A stretch of 64,000 bases of DNA. It comes from Clostridia bacterium. GTDB taxonomy: Bacteria; Bacillota; Clostridia; Christensenellales; Borkfalkiaceae. Positions 15,122-24,242 of this stretch are shown in pieces (within the stretch, counting starts at the first letter, position 1; every line of letters starts with the position of its first letter). The DNA lies in contig JAFVUV010000003.1 of the NCBI GenBank assembly GCA_017502525.1, positions 124,001 through 188,000 on the forward strand, written 5' to 3'. The translations under genes and the position numbers were made by a program. The notes beneath the pieces were generated by a model. It had not been told where the DNA came from. It did not search any database and was given only the letters and a program-made list of their open reading frames with translations.

Positions 15122-15989
15122 CTATAATCAAACGTACAACGAATATTTAAAAATATTTGAGAATAATCTCTCCATCGTTTTTAATTCATTATCAAAAACC
15201 GCGCCCGAAACTATTAAAAATGCAATGACTTACGCAGTTGTTGATGGCGGGAAAAGAATTAGACCAGTTTTATCTTTGGCATCTGCAAAATTGGTTGGAT
15301 TAAATTTTGATGAAATTAAAGAATTTTCAGTCGCTATTGAGTGTATACACTCTTATTCTTTGGTTCACGACGATTTGCCTTGTATGGATAATGACGATTA
15401 TCGCCGTGGAAAGTTATCAACGCATAAAAAGTTTGGGGAAGCGAACGGTGTGCTTGCCGGTGATGCATTATTAAATTTTGCATTTGAATTGTGTTTAAAT
15501 AAACCAAATTTTAACGCTAATGACGTAAAAGCTTTAAGGTTTTTATCTGAGTGTGCAGGTTATTGCGGTATGATTGCTGGCCAAGTTTTGGACCTTGAAA
15601 GTGAAGGTGCAAATGCGGACAAAGATTTGTTGTATAAAATTTTTGAAAATAAAACGGCCAAACTTATTATTGCTCCGCTAATTATTCCATCAATATTAAA
15701 AGATGGTAAATATTATAAAGAATTATATGAGTTTGGTTACAATTTAGGAATATTATTCCAAATTACCGATGATATCATTGACGTTGAAGGTTCGCTTGAA
15801 GAAATAGGAAAAACACCTAATAAAGATGCTGAATCTAATAAGTTGACTTCTGTTAAGGTGTTTGGACTAACTGGAGCAAAGGAAAAAGCAAATTTACATT
15901 ATCAAAAATGTAAAAATGCTTTACAGAGTGTTCCTAATAGTGAATTTTTACTAGAGTTCGCCGATAAAATTTACAAAAGAAAGAAATGA
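15111..15989 (+). CDS. ispA: Polyprenyl (farnesyl/geranylgeranyl) diphosphate synthase
   Basis: Chain-elongating prenyltransferase that condenses IPP with allylic diphosphates. From the ATG at 15111 it has 292 residues; a GTG four codons upstream is also possible. The first aspartate-rich motif is HDDLPCMDNDDYRRGK with the two-residue insertion typical of bacterial FPP synthases, and the second is FQITDDIIDVEG. GGKRIRP near the N-terminus binds IPP. It complements IspH encoded in the same window. It overlaps folD by 11 bases and tlyA by 4. Confidence 0.93.
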   Translation: MLSNYNQTYNEYLKIFENNLSIVFNSLSKTAPETIKNAMTYAVVDGGKRIRPVLSLASAKLVGLNFDEIKEFSVAIECIHSYSLVHDDLPCMDNDDYRRGKLSTHKKFGEANGVLAGDALLNFAFELCLNKPNFNANDVKALRFLSECAGYCGMIAGQVLDLESEGANADKDLLYKIFENKTAKLIIAPLIIPSILKDGKYYKELYEFGYNLGILFQITDDIIDVEGSLEEIGKTPNKDAESNKLTSVKVFGLTGAKEKANLHYQKCKNALQSVPNSEFLLEFADKIYKRKK

Positions 15990-16744
15990 GATTAGACCAA
16001 TATTTAACTGAAAAAGGCATTTTTGAAACGCGCACAAAAGCAAAACAATCAATTGAGCGTGGAGAAATTTTTATTAATGGTAAATGCATAAGTAAGGTTT
16101 CTTTTCAAATAAACGAATTTGTTAATTATAAGGTCGAGCGTATTTGTGAAAATAGTTTTGTTTCTATTGGCGGGTTTAAGCTGCAAAAAGCGTTAGTGGA
16201 TTTTAATTTTAGCCCAAAAGATTTAATAGTTGCGGATATTGGTGCGAGCACGGGGGGATTTACCGATTGTTTATTGATAAACGGAGCGAAAAAAGTATAC
16301 GCTGTTGACTTAAACGACCAACTTTTGCACGATAAATTACAAAACGATAATAGAGTTGTTTCTATTATTAAAAATGCTAGAGAACTATCTTCTAACGACT
16401 TTAATGAAAAGTTGGATTTAATTGTTGCCGATTTAAGCTTTATATCGGTAACGTGTGTTCTTGAAACCTTTTCAAATTTGCTATCAAATAATGCAAAACT
16501 TATCATTTTAATTAAACCGCAATTTGAAAACGGCGAAAAAAAGAAATTTAAGAACGGCATTATCAAAGATGAAAAGATTCAGCTAAACGTGTGTAACGAA
16601 GTATATGATTACGCATTACAATTTGGTCTTGTTCCACAAAAATTTACTATAGCGCCTATAGTTGAGGGTAAAAACGTTGAATTTTTAATGATGTTTGAAA
16701 AAAACGGCGCGAAAAAACTTATGAAAAACCAAATTGTTTTTTAA
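15986..16744 (+). CDS. tlyA: TlyA family rRNA 2'-O-methyltransferase
   Basis: 252 residues. An N-terminal S4 RNA-binding domain (RLDQYLTEKGIFETRTKA, then IERGEIFING) is followed by an FtsJ-like methyltransferase with the SAM motif VADIGASTGGFTDCLL (about residues 73-88). VADLSFISV and LIKPQFE are the usual catalytic surroundings. Known family members methylate cytidines in 16S and 23S rRNA. Proteins of this family are often mislabelled hemolysins. The gene sits between ispA and nadK, as in many Firmicutes. Confidence 0.92.
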   Translation: MRLDQYLTEKGIFETRTKAKQSIERGEIFINGKCISKVSFQINEFVNYKVERICENSFVSIGGFKLQKALVDFNFSPKDLIVADIGASTGGFTDCLLINGAKKVYAVDLNDQLLHDKLQNDNRVVSIIKNARELSSNDFNEKLDLIVADLSFISVTCVLETFSNLLSNNAKLIILIKPQFENGEKKKFKNGIIKDEKIQLNVCNEVYDYALQFGLVPQKFTIAPIVEGKNVEFLMMFEKNGAKKLMKNQIVF

Positions 16745-16763
16745 TTTAAGCACAGGGGGCTTT

Positions 16764-17573
16764 ATGAAGGTTTACGTTTACGACAACAAAGAAAAAGATG
16801 CTGGCGGTATATGCCTTAATAAACTTTTACAAGTGTTAGGGCAGTATAACGTCGAATTCGAAATACTTTCAGATGATGACTTGCTTGGTGATGGTTATGC
16901 TGACGCCGTGTTTACTATTGGTGGAGACGGAACTATTTTATGGCTTACCGAATTTGCAAATAAAAACGCTATTCCTATCGTTGGAATAAATATGGGTAAA
17001 CTTGGATTCTTGTCTGAATTTGAATTAGGTGAAGTTGAAGAATCGGTTCGTCTTTTAGTTAACGGGGAACTTAAGCGCGATGAAAGAATTACGTTAAAAG
17101 TAACTATTGGTGATATCGTTTGTCGTTCACTTAATGATTCTTATATTCAAAGAATATATCAAAAAGAAGTTGGGTGTATGACGGCGGATATTTTAGTAGA
17201 TATTGACGGGGCAACTACTGAAAAAATTAAAGGCGATGGTGCTGTAATTTGTACTGCTACAGGTTCAACGGCATATTCTTTATCAGCGGGTGGTCCAATT
17301 ATTGCTCCAAACGTTGATGCTTTTGCGGTTACTCCCATTGCCGCCCACGCATTAAATAAAAGACCAATCGTGTGTTCTGCTGATTCAGTTTGCACCTTTG
17401 AAATTATGGGTAAAGCACATTGCGGTTTGTTCGTTGACGGAAGATTTATTGCTGAAGTTAAAAAGGGCGACGTGATAAAAATGCAAAAATCAGAAAATAA
17501 AACAATATTTTTAAGAAAAAAAGATTTTAATTTTTTCAATAGATTAACCGAAAAATTAAAAGAAAATAAATAA
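16764..17573 (+). CDS. nadK: NAD kinase
   Basis: Makes NADP from NAD and ATP or polyphosphate. 269 residues from the ATG at 16764, chosen because AGGGGG lies 6 bases upstream; an in-frame ATG at 16734 lies inside tlyA and has no such site. The GGDGTILWL motif (about residues 50-58), NMGKLGFLSEF and GSTAYSLSAGGPI are diagnostic. The neighbours argR and recN are conserved partners. Confidence 0.95.
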   Translation: MKVYVYDNKEKDAGGICLNKLLQVLGQYNVEFEILSDDDLLGDGYADAVFTIGGDGTILWLTEFANKNAIPIVGINMGKLGFLSEFELGEVEESVRLLVNGELKRDERITLKVTIGDIVCRSLNDSYIQRIYQKEVGCMTADILVDIDGATTEKIKGDGAVICTATGSTAYSLSAGGPIIAPNVDAFAVTPIAAHALNKRPIVCSADSVCTFEIMGKAHCGLFVDGRFIAEVKKGDVIKMQKSENKTIFLRKKDFNFFNRLTEKLKENK

Positions 17574-17585
17574 TTTTGAGCGATT

Positions 17586-18029
17586 ATGAGTAAAAAAGAA
17601 AGATTATTAGCTATCAATAACTTAATAAATGAATTTGAAATTGACACTCAAGAGGAATTAACTGAGAAATTAAACGAATTAGGATTTAACGTTTCTCAAG
17701 CAACCGTTTCACGTGATATTAACGAATTAAATCTTATAAAAGTTGATGGTGTCAATAAAAAATTCAAGTATAAAACAGTTGATACTAATATAATTTTATC
17801 ACCCAAGATAGTGGATTTGTTTAAACACGTTACTACATCTATTGCTTGTGCAAATAATCTCATAGTAATAAAAACACTTTCTGGAAACGCAAGTTCAGCC
17901 GGCATGGCTTTTGATGAAATGAAATTTCCGCAAGTTTTAGGCACTGTTGCTGGGGACGACACGCTTTTAGTAATTGCAAAAACTAATTCTGATGCAGAAA
18001 TTATAATTAAAAAATTAAGGACGCTTTAA
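17586..18029 (+). CDS. argR: Arginine repressor
   Basis: 147 residues. The N-terminal winged helix includes the recognition part NVSQATVSRDINELNLIKV. The C-terminal hexamerisation and arginine-binding domain shows VLGTVAGDDTLLVIAK with the paired Asp residues that contact arginine. No arginine genes lie in the window. The argR-recN pairing is widespread in Firmicutes and does not by itself mean SOS control. The recN ATG follows the stop codon directly. Confidence 0.95.
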   Translation: MSKKERLLAINNLINEFEIDTQEELTEKLNELGFNVSQATVSRDINELNLIKVDGVNKKFKYKTVDTNIILSPKIVDLFKHVTTSIACANNLIVIKTLSGNASSAGMAFDEMKFPQVLGTVAGDDTLLVIAKTNSDAEIIIKKLRTL

Positions 18030-19730
18030 ATGTTAGAAAAGCTCATTATAAAAAACGTAGCGCTAATCGACAGCGCCGAAATAAATTTTATTAAAGGGCT
18101 TAACGTTCTTTCGGGCGAAACTGGTGCGGGTAAATCCGTAATTATTGAATCGCTCAATTTTGTGCTTGGTGCAAAAGCGGATAAATCCTTAATTAGAAAT
18201 GGTGCAAACGAGTGTTTGGTTCGCGCTGAATTTAACGTTTCTGATAATACAATTCTTAAAACAGTTTTTGATGACTTAGAACTTGAATATGATGATACGC
18301 TAATAATTTTACGTAAATTTAGTGTTGACGGTAAAAGTACAATAAAAGTTAATGGTGAGACTGTTACTGCGTCTATGCTTAAACGTATTACGGTAAATTT
18401 AGTTGACGTACACGGACAAAGCGAACATTTTTATTTGTTAAAATCATCTAATCAACTGAAACTTTTAGATAAAATCTGTGGGGAAGAAATTAACGTCGTT
18501 AAGGCAGAGTTGTTAAACGAATATTCTCAATATAAAAAAATTAAAACAGAACTTGAAGAGCTTGGCGGTGATGATAGTGCAAGGCTGACTAGACTAGATA
18601 TTCTTGATTATCAAATTAACGAAATTGAAAATGCAGATTTAAAAAGTGGCGAAGAAGAGCAACTGTTAGAAATTAGAAACCAACTTAACAATCAAGAAAA
18701 AATTATTTACGCTTTAAAAACCGTTAAATGCGCAATTGATGATGAAGGTGGGGTCGTAGATATTTTAAGTAACGCTATTCGTAGCATTTCTTCAATCAGT
18801 GATTTGAGCGTTGAATATTCTAACTTATATGACAAACTATCGTCTATTTATTCAGAAATTGACGATTCATCAGAAATAACTGCCTCGCTTTTAGATTCGT
18901 TTGAATATCCTGAATATAATTTAGACGAAATTGAGAATAGGCTTGACCAAATAAAATTATTAAAGAAAAAATACGGAAACGATATTGAAGATATTTTTGC
19001 ATTTTTAAATAAAGCTAAAGAAGAAAAAGATAAGTTAGAAAACTTCAATTTTATTGCAGAAAATCTCTTAAAACAAAAAGAATCTTGCGAAAAGAAATTG
19101 TATAATCAATATAATGTTTTAAGTGAATTAAGGCGCAAATCCGCACGAGACTTTTCAATAAATATTTTAAACGAGCTTTCAGAATTAGGCATGAAAAAGG
19201 CGAGTTTCGCAGTAACGTTCAATGGTTTTCCCTCTATAGAAGATTGCAAATTCAATAGTGCGAATGGTATGGACGAAATTGAATTCAATTTTTCTGCAAA
19301 TTTAGGCGAGCCGTTAAAACCCTTGTCGGCGGTAATTAGTGGTGGCGAAATGAGCCGCTTTATGTTAGCTGTTAAAGCACAAACAGCTAAATATAGTGAT
19401 GTTTCAACTTTTATTTTTGATGAAATTGATGCAGGTATTAGTGGTGTAGTTGCTAAAGTTGTTGCTGAAAAGTTTGCTAGAATAGCTAAAGACGTTCAAA
19501 TTATAGCGATTACGCATTTGCCTCAAATATCTTCTATGGCAGATAATAATTTATTAATTGAAAAACGTGATGATGGCGAAAAAACTTTAACGTACGTAAA
19601 TAAATTAGATAATCAGCAAAAGATAAACGAGATAATAAGACTAACTGGCGGAAACGCCTCAAGCGACGCTGCTAAAATTAATGCTAAAGAATTAATTGAA
19701 CAAGCTGAAAAATTTAAAAATAATTTATAA
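18030..19730 (+). CDS. recN: DNA repair protein RecN
   Basis: An SMC-like ATPase acting early in double-strand break repair. 566 residues. The N-terminal Walker A is SGETGAGKSVIIESL (about residues 29-43). A long coiled-coil middle part (about 150-380) follows. The C-terminal ATPase half carries the ABC signature VISGGEMSRFMLAVKA and the Walker B FIFDEIDAGISG. Full length. A strong terminator ends this transcription unit. Confidence 0.96.
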   Translation: MLEKLIIKNVALIDSAEINFIKGLNVLSGETGAGKSVIIESLNFVLGAKADKSLIRNGANECLVRAEFNVSDNTILKTVFDDLELEYDDTLIILRKFSVDGKSTIKVNGETVTASMLKRITVNLVDVHGQSEHFYLLKSSNQLKLLDKICGEEINVVKAELLNEYSQYKKIKTELEELGGDDSARLTRLDILDYQINEIENADLKSGEEEQLLEIRNQLNNQEKIIYALKTVKCAIDDEGGVVDILSNAIRSISSISDLSVEYSNLYDKLSSIYSEIDDSSEITASLLDSFEYPEYNLDEIENRLDQIKLLKKKYGNDIEDIFAFLNKAKEEKDKLENFNFIAENLLKQKESCEKKLYNQYNVLSELRRKSARDFSINILNELSELGMKKASFAVTFNGFPSIEDCKFNSANGMDEIEFNFSANLGEPLKPLSAVISGGEMSRFMLAVKAQTAKYSDVSTFIFDEIDAGISGVVAKVVAEKFARIAKDVQIIAITHLPQISSMADNNLLIEKRDDGEKTLTYVNKLDNQQKINEIIRLTGGNASSDAAKINAKELIEQAEKFKNNL

Positions 19731-19757
19731 TCCGAGACAATTTTGTTTCGGATTTTT
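19729..19757 (+). terminator. Terminator after recN
   Basis: Arms AATCCGA and TCGGATT with an ACA/TGT extension, then a T run; it overlaps the last bases of the recN stop codon. Confidence 0.88.
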
Positions 19758-19803
19758 TGTATAAAAAAAACTTAGTTGCCTATTCTAAAAGGGTAGGTGT
19801 TAT

Positions 19804-20784
19804 ATGAAGAAAAAATTTAAGATATTGTGCTTTATATTATCTTTAACGTTCGTTTTATCTTTATCCTTTACAAATAAGGTTTATGCAAATCAAAATGATA
19901 TATATCTTGGTGGATTTCCTGCCGGTTTTTCTCTCTCTACAAATGGCGCGTACGTTGCTGGATTGTGCGACGTCGTTACTAGCCACGGAATTGAATCTCC
20001 TTCAAAAACTGCTGATATTAGAGTTGGTGACGTTATATTTAATATAGATGGCAACGCTATAAATGATGCTTGTGATATTGAAAAAAATATTACTAACAAA
20101 AACGAAATTTGTTTACAATTAAAACGAGCAAAAGATATAATAATCAAAACAGTTAAAACTGCTAAAGACGTTACCGGCAATTTTAAATTAGGTTTATTTG
20201 TTCGCAATGACGTCTGCGGTATAGGAACTGTAACGTTTATTCAAAATGGAAGAATAGCGTCTTTGGGGCATCCTGTAATAGGCGATACAGGGGAAATTTT
20301 AGAAATTAACGAGGGCGGTGTGTTTGATTGTAACGTTACTGGTTACGTAAAAGGAGAAAGAGGTAAAGCTGGTGAACTTAGGGGTGTTTTCTTAAAAACA
20401 AATTCGGTCGCTACAATTGATAAAAATCTTATATCTGGTGTATACGGCAAGCTAAATGATAATTATAACGTTAAAGAACTAAAAAAGGTAGAAGTTGACA
20501 CTGCTAAACCTGGTGATGCAAAAATTTATACAACCATTGAAGGCAATAAACCTATAGAATATTGCATATCAATAGTTAAAGTTGATAATTTATGCGAATA
20601 TAAAAATTTCGTAATTAAAATTACTGATAAAAAACTTTTAGATAGTACGGGTGGAATAGTGCAAGGGATGAGTGGAAGTCCAATAATTCAAAATGGAAAA
20701 CTAGTCGGGGCTGTTACACACGTTTTCTTAAACGACCCAACACGTGGATTTGGTATAAGTATATATAACATGTTAAATAATTAG
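19804..20784 (+). CDS. spoIVB: SpoIVB-type serine peptidase (PDZ, S55 family)
   Basis: A forespore-secreted signalling protease that triggers cleavage of pro-sigma-K in the mother cell. 326 residues, shorter than the Bacillus protein (about 425). It has a signal or anchor segment (about residues 5-25), a PDZ domain (about 55-115, GIESPSKTADIRVGDVIFNI) and a C-terminal peptidase domain. The catalytic His is in IASLGHPVIGDTG and the Ser in QGMSGSPIIQ, the S55 signatures. It follows recN, as in Bacillus, but the next gene is not spo0A. Confidence 0.93.
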   Translation: MKKKFKILCFILSLTFVLSLSFTNKVYANQNDIYLGGFPAGFSLSTNGAYVAGLCDVVTSHGIESPSKTADIRVGDVIFNIDGNAINDACDIEKNITNKNEICLQLKRAKDIIIKTVKTAKDVTGNFKLGLFVRNDVCGIGTVTFIQNGRIASLGHPVIGDTGEILEINEGGVFDCNVTGYVKGERGKAGELRGVFLKTNSVATIDKNLISGVYGKLNDNYNVKELKKVEVDTAKPGDAKIYTTIEGNKPIEYCISIVKVDNLCEYKNFVIKITDKKLLDSTGGIVQGMSGSPIIQNGKLVGAVTHVFLNDPTRGFGISIYNMLNN

Positions 20785-20879
20785 TAAAATAAATGCAAAA
20801 CGCATTAAATTATGTGTGACATAATGAATTAAAAATATAATATTGCAGAGAATATTTTTAGATACGGAGGTATATGTTT

Positions 20880-22067
20880 ATGAAAAAAATATTTTCTGCA
20901 TTTTTTATTTTGCTTGCTTTTTTATTGACCATAACTAGCTTGTTCGGATTTTCAGTAAAAGGTACTGTTTTTGCATTGACTAGTGAATTTGATAATAATG
21001 GATTTAAGAGTAAATCAGTTTACTTAATGGATGCATCAACGCAAACTGAAATTATACAAAAGAACAGTGATGCGAGAATGCCTATTGCAAGTATGACTAA
21101 AATTATGACTCTTTTATTGTGTTTTGAAGCAAAGGAACGTGGTGAAATTTGTGAAAATGAATTAATAACTGTTAGCGAAAGGGCTGCAGGTATGGGCGGT
21201 TCACAAATATTTTTAGAAGCTAACGGGCAATATCAAGTAGAAGAACTTCTAAAAGGTATCACTATTGCATCTGCTAATGACGCTTGTGTTGCAATGGCAG
21301 AAAGATTGTGTGGCTCTGAGGAAGAATTTGTTGTTAAAATGAACGAACGTGCGAATGAACTACAAATGAATAACACTTGTTTTTCAAACTGCACGGGGCT
21401 ACCAAAACAAGGACAGTATTCTTCTGCAAAAGACGTTGCGATAATGTTTAACGAACTTATTAAACACCAAGAATATTTCAAATATTCTAGAATTTGGATG
21501 GATGAAATAAAGCATCCTAAAGATAGAATTACTCAAATTTCAAACACTAACAAATTGATTAAATTTTATAACGGCTGTGATAGTGGTAAAACGGGTTATA
21601 CGAGTGAAGCAGGACATTGTCTTGTTGCATCGGCAGTTAGAAACGGTATGCGCTTAATATCCGTAGTTATTAGCGCGCCTGAAAGTAAAACCAGATTTAG
21701 CGAAGTTTCGTCAATGTTTAACTATGGTTTTGCAAATTACGTTAATAAGATAATTGTAGATGCTAAAAAACCTTTAGAAATAGAAGTTAACGTTTTAGGT
21801 GGCAAAAAAGACGTTTTAGAAGTAATACCTGAAAATTCTTTGTATTTGTTTTCTAAAAAGAACGATAAGCGTGCAGTTGATATCGACTTTGAACCGATAA
21901 CAAAAGTTAAAGCGCCTATAAATAAAGGGGATGTTGTCGGAGTTCTTAGAGTTTATGAAAATTCTGTTGAAATCGCTTGTATTAACGTTTTGGCAAATGA
22001 AAGTATATTACAGAAAACGTATTTTGAAATAATTCAAGGTATAGGTAATGAATGGTCTTTTATTTAA
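20880..22067 (+). CDS. D-alanyl-D-alanine carboxypeptidase (S11, DacB/DacF type)
   Basis: A low-molecular-weight penicillin-binding protein that trims the terminal D-Ala of peptidoglycan peptides. 395 residues from the ATG at 20880, chosen because GGAGG (20866-20870) is 9 bases upstream, whereas the ATG at 20874 would leave only 3. A signal peptide comes first. The active-site triad motifs are MPIASMTKIM (SxxK), SANDACV (SxN) and SGKTGYTSEAGH (KTG). A C-terminal beta-rich domain (about 285-395) follows, as in DacB/DacF. Placement beside spoIVB suggests a role in spore cortex, but this is inference. Confidence 0.92.
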   Translation: MKKIFSAFFILLAFLLTITSLFGFSVKGTVFALTSEFDNNGFKSKSVYLMDASTQTEIIQKNSDARMPIASMTKIMTLLLCFEAKERGEICENELITVSERAAGMGGSQIFLEANGQYQVEELLKGITIASANDACVAMAERLCGSEEEFVVKMNERANELQMNNTCFSNCTGLPKQGQYSSAKDVAIMFNELIKHQEYFKYSRIWMDEIKHPKDRITQISNTNKLIKFYNGCDSGKTGYTSEAGHCLVASAVRNGMRLISVVISAPESKTRFSEVSSMFNYGFANYVNKIIVDAKKPLEIEVNVLGGKKDVLEVIPENSLYLFSKKNDKRAVDIDFEPITKVKAPINKGDVVGVLRVYENSVEIACINVLANESILQKTYFEIIQGIGNEWSFI

Positions 22068-22131
22068 GTTAACTTAATTGTATTATAAGATTGTATTATC
22101 GTTTCAATAATTATTTATTAAATCATTAGAG

Positions 22132-22160
22132 TTGACATTTTTGAGTTTTTTGCTTAAAAT
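22132..22160 (+). promoter_or_regulatory. Promoter for lysA
   Basis: A perfect -35 box TTGACA (22132-22137), a 17-base spacer and TAAAAT (22155-22160). The leader is only about 20 bases, which leaves no room for a lysine riboswitch. Confidence 0.75.
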
Positions 22161-22185
22161 AATAAAAAATGATTAATGGTGAATT

Positions 22186-23490
22186 ATGAACCAAAGAACA
22201 ACGCTAAAAATAAACGATAATGGACAATTAGAAATCGGCGGTATAACTTGCGAAAAATTAGCTCACGATTATGGTACGCCTTTATACGTTATGGACCAAG
22301 CTTATATTGAAGATATGTGTTCAATATTTAGAGACACGCTAAAGCAAGAGTATGGAGACGGCATTATTGCTTATGCATCAAAAGCTTTTTGTTGCAAATC
22401 TATTTACAAAATTATTAATAAAATGAATATAGGTGCCGACGCTGTATCTGGCGGAGAGCTTTATACCGTTTACAAAGCTGGTTTTCCTATGAGTAAAATC
22501 ATTTTTCACGGTAATAATAAAACCTATTCCGAATTAAAACTAGCACTTGAATTAGACGTTGGATATATTGTAATAGATGCTTATAGTGAAGCTGACCAAC
22601 TAGATGAGTTGTGCAGTAAATTTGGCAAAAAACAAAAGGTTTTAATTAGAGTAAATCCTGGAGTTGAAGCTCATACTCACCATTTTATACAAACAGCAAA
22701 AATTGATTCAAAATTTGGTTTTTCCATCATTAGTGGTGAAGCCGAAAGCATAGTAAATTACGTTAAAAATAAACCAAATTTATCTTTAGAAGGACTACAT
22801 TGTCATATAGGTTCACAAATTTTTGAAGAAAAGTCTTTTTCTCTTGCGGTAGAAAAAATGACGGATTTTTACCAAAAATTAAAAGAACATTTTAATATTG
22901 AATTCAACGTGTTAAATTTGGGTGGTGGATTTGGTATTTGGTATTCGGACGGCGATAAGGCGAAAACTTGTGATGAATACGCCTCGTATATTAAAATCAT
23001 TACAAAATCACTAAATGATTGCATACAAAAAAAGGGATTGAAAAAACCATTTTTGATTTTAGAGCCAGGGCGTTCAATTGTTGGGGAGGCTGGTATAACG
23101 CTTTATACTGCTGGGCGTATTAAACGTATCGACGGCGTTAAAGACTATATTGCGATTGACGGGGGTATGTTTGAAAATCCACGTTTTGCTCTTTATCAAG
23201 CAAAATATACCGTTGTAGCGCCTAATAAAATGAACTTACCTAACGATAAAATTTATTCTATTGCAGGCAAATGTTGTGAAAGTGGCGACATTATTGCGGA
23301 AAATTGTAATTTACCAGAGATTAACGAAGGTGATTTGATAGCCGTTCTTTCGACAGGTGCATATAATTATTCGATGGCTAGTAATTACAACCGTAATTTA
23401 ATTCCGCCAGTTATAATGGTTAAAAATGGACAAGCAAATTACGCTGTTAAACCGCAAAGTTATGAAGATTTAATAAGAAATGATATATAG
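22186..23490 (+). CDS. lysA: Diaminopimelate decarboxylase
   Basis: A PLP enzyme making L-lysine from meso-diaminopimelate. 434 residues. The PLP lysine is in YASKAFCCKS (about residue 63). The HCHIGSQ motif, the glycine-rich phosphate loop NLGGGFGIWY and the EPGRSIVGEAG stretch follow in order, with the CCESGDIIAE catalytic cysteine region near the C-terminus. It is monocistronic, with its own promoter and terminator; no other lysine gene is in the window. Confidence 0.96.
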   Translation: MNQRTTLKINDNGQLEIGGITCEKLAHDYGTPLYVMDQAYIEDMCSIFRDTLKQEYGDGIIAYASKAFCCKSIYKIINKMNIGADAVSGGELYTVYKAGFPMSKIIFHGNNKTYSELKLALELDVGYIVIDAYSEADQLDELCSKFGKKQKVLIRVNPGVEAHTHHFIQTAKIDSKFGFSIISGEAESIVNYVKNKPNLSLEGLHCHIGSQIFEEKSFSLAVEKMTDFYQKLKEHFNIEFNVLNLGGGFGIWYSDGDKAKTCDEYASYIKIITKSLNDCIQKKGLKKPFLILEPGRSIVGEAGITLYTAGRIKRIDGVKDYIAIDGGMFENPRFALYQAKYTVVAPNKMNLPNDKIYSIAGKCCESGDIIAENCNLPEINEGDLIAVLSTGAYNYSMASNYNRNLIPPVIMVKNGQANYAVKPQSYEDLIRNDI

Positions 23491-23495
23491 ATAAA

Positions 23496-23524
23496 AAACG
23501 CTTACGTTTGTTAAGCGTTTTTTT
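23496..23524 (+). terminator. Terminator after lysA
   Basis: Arms AAACGCTTA and TAAGCGTTT with a 7-base loop, followed by a T run. Confidence 0.9.
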
Positions 23525-23579
23525 CTTGCATTTTTATAAAATATGATATATAATGTATAAGTATTATAGGGTAAAAAAT

Positions 23580-24242
23580 ATGATTGATAAAGCAATTGAG
23601 TATATTTCCATATTTTTAGCGTTAATGTTGGTATTGCCGATTCATGAATTTGCGCACGGTTTTGCTGCGGTAAAATGTGGGGACATTACGCCTAAAATTT
23701 ATAAAAGATACACGCTTAATCCATTTGCGCATTTTGATATATACGGACTACTTTGCTTCGTTATTGCGCGTTTTGGTTGGGCAAAGCCGATGCCTGTTAA
23801 TCCTAATAATTTTAAAAATTATAAATGGGGTTGTTTTTGGGTTTCAATTGCAGGCGTTTTAGCTAATTATTTATTAGCATTTGTTGCGTATCCGTTGTTT
23901 TTCTTGTCGTTATACGTTCCACAGTTTGGCTACTTTACAACGGTTTTACAGTTGACTTTATATTTTACGTTTTCAATGTGTTTATCTTTTGCCGTATTTA
24001 ATCTTATACCGGTATATCCGCTTGACGGCTTTAGATTAATAGACGTTTTTTCTAAAAGGCGCAGTCGTATATATAATTTTTTACGATATCGTGGAATTTA
24101 CGTTTTATACGGTTTTTTTGCTTTAAGCATAATTTCAGATATTTTAGAACTTGCTTATCTTGATATATTAGGTAATTTTTTAAGTATTGTCGTAGGATAT
24201 ATTAGTATACCTATTGAGTTATTTTGGGGGTTAATCTTTTAA
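23580..24242 (+). CDS. Site-2 protease family (M50) membrane metalloprotease
   Basis: 220 residues from the ATG at 23580, which has AGGG 8 bases upstream; an ATG at 23553 is possible but lacks such a site. The zinc site HEFAH is at residues 22-26 inside the first membrane helix, and NLIPVYPLDGFR, the second M50 motif, lies about two thirds along. There are five or six hydrophobic segments and no PDZ domain, as in YwhC-type proteases. Its substrate is unknown. It lies next to scpA-scpB, a common clostridial arrangement, and its stop overlaps the scpA start. Confidence 0.9.
   Translation: MIDKAIEYISIFLALMLVLPIHEFAHGFAAVKCGDITPKIYKRYTLNPFAHFDIYGLLCFVIARFGWAKPMPVNPNNFKNYKWGCFWVSIAGVLANYLLAFVAYPLFFLSLYVPQFGYFTTVLQLTLYFTFSMCLSFAVFNLIPVYPLDGFRLIDVFSKRRSRIYNFLRYRGIYVLYGFFALSIISDILELAYLDILGNFLSIVVGYISIPIELFWGLIF

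Noticed and set aside
20790-20806. Hairpin AATGC/GCATT after spoIVB as terminator
   Set aside because: The stem is only five pairs and no T run follows.
22068-22185. Possible lysine riboswitch before lysA
   Set aside because: The promoter at 22132-22160 leaves a leader of only about 20 bases, far too short.
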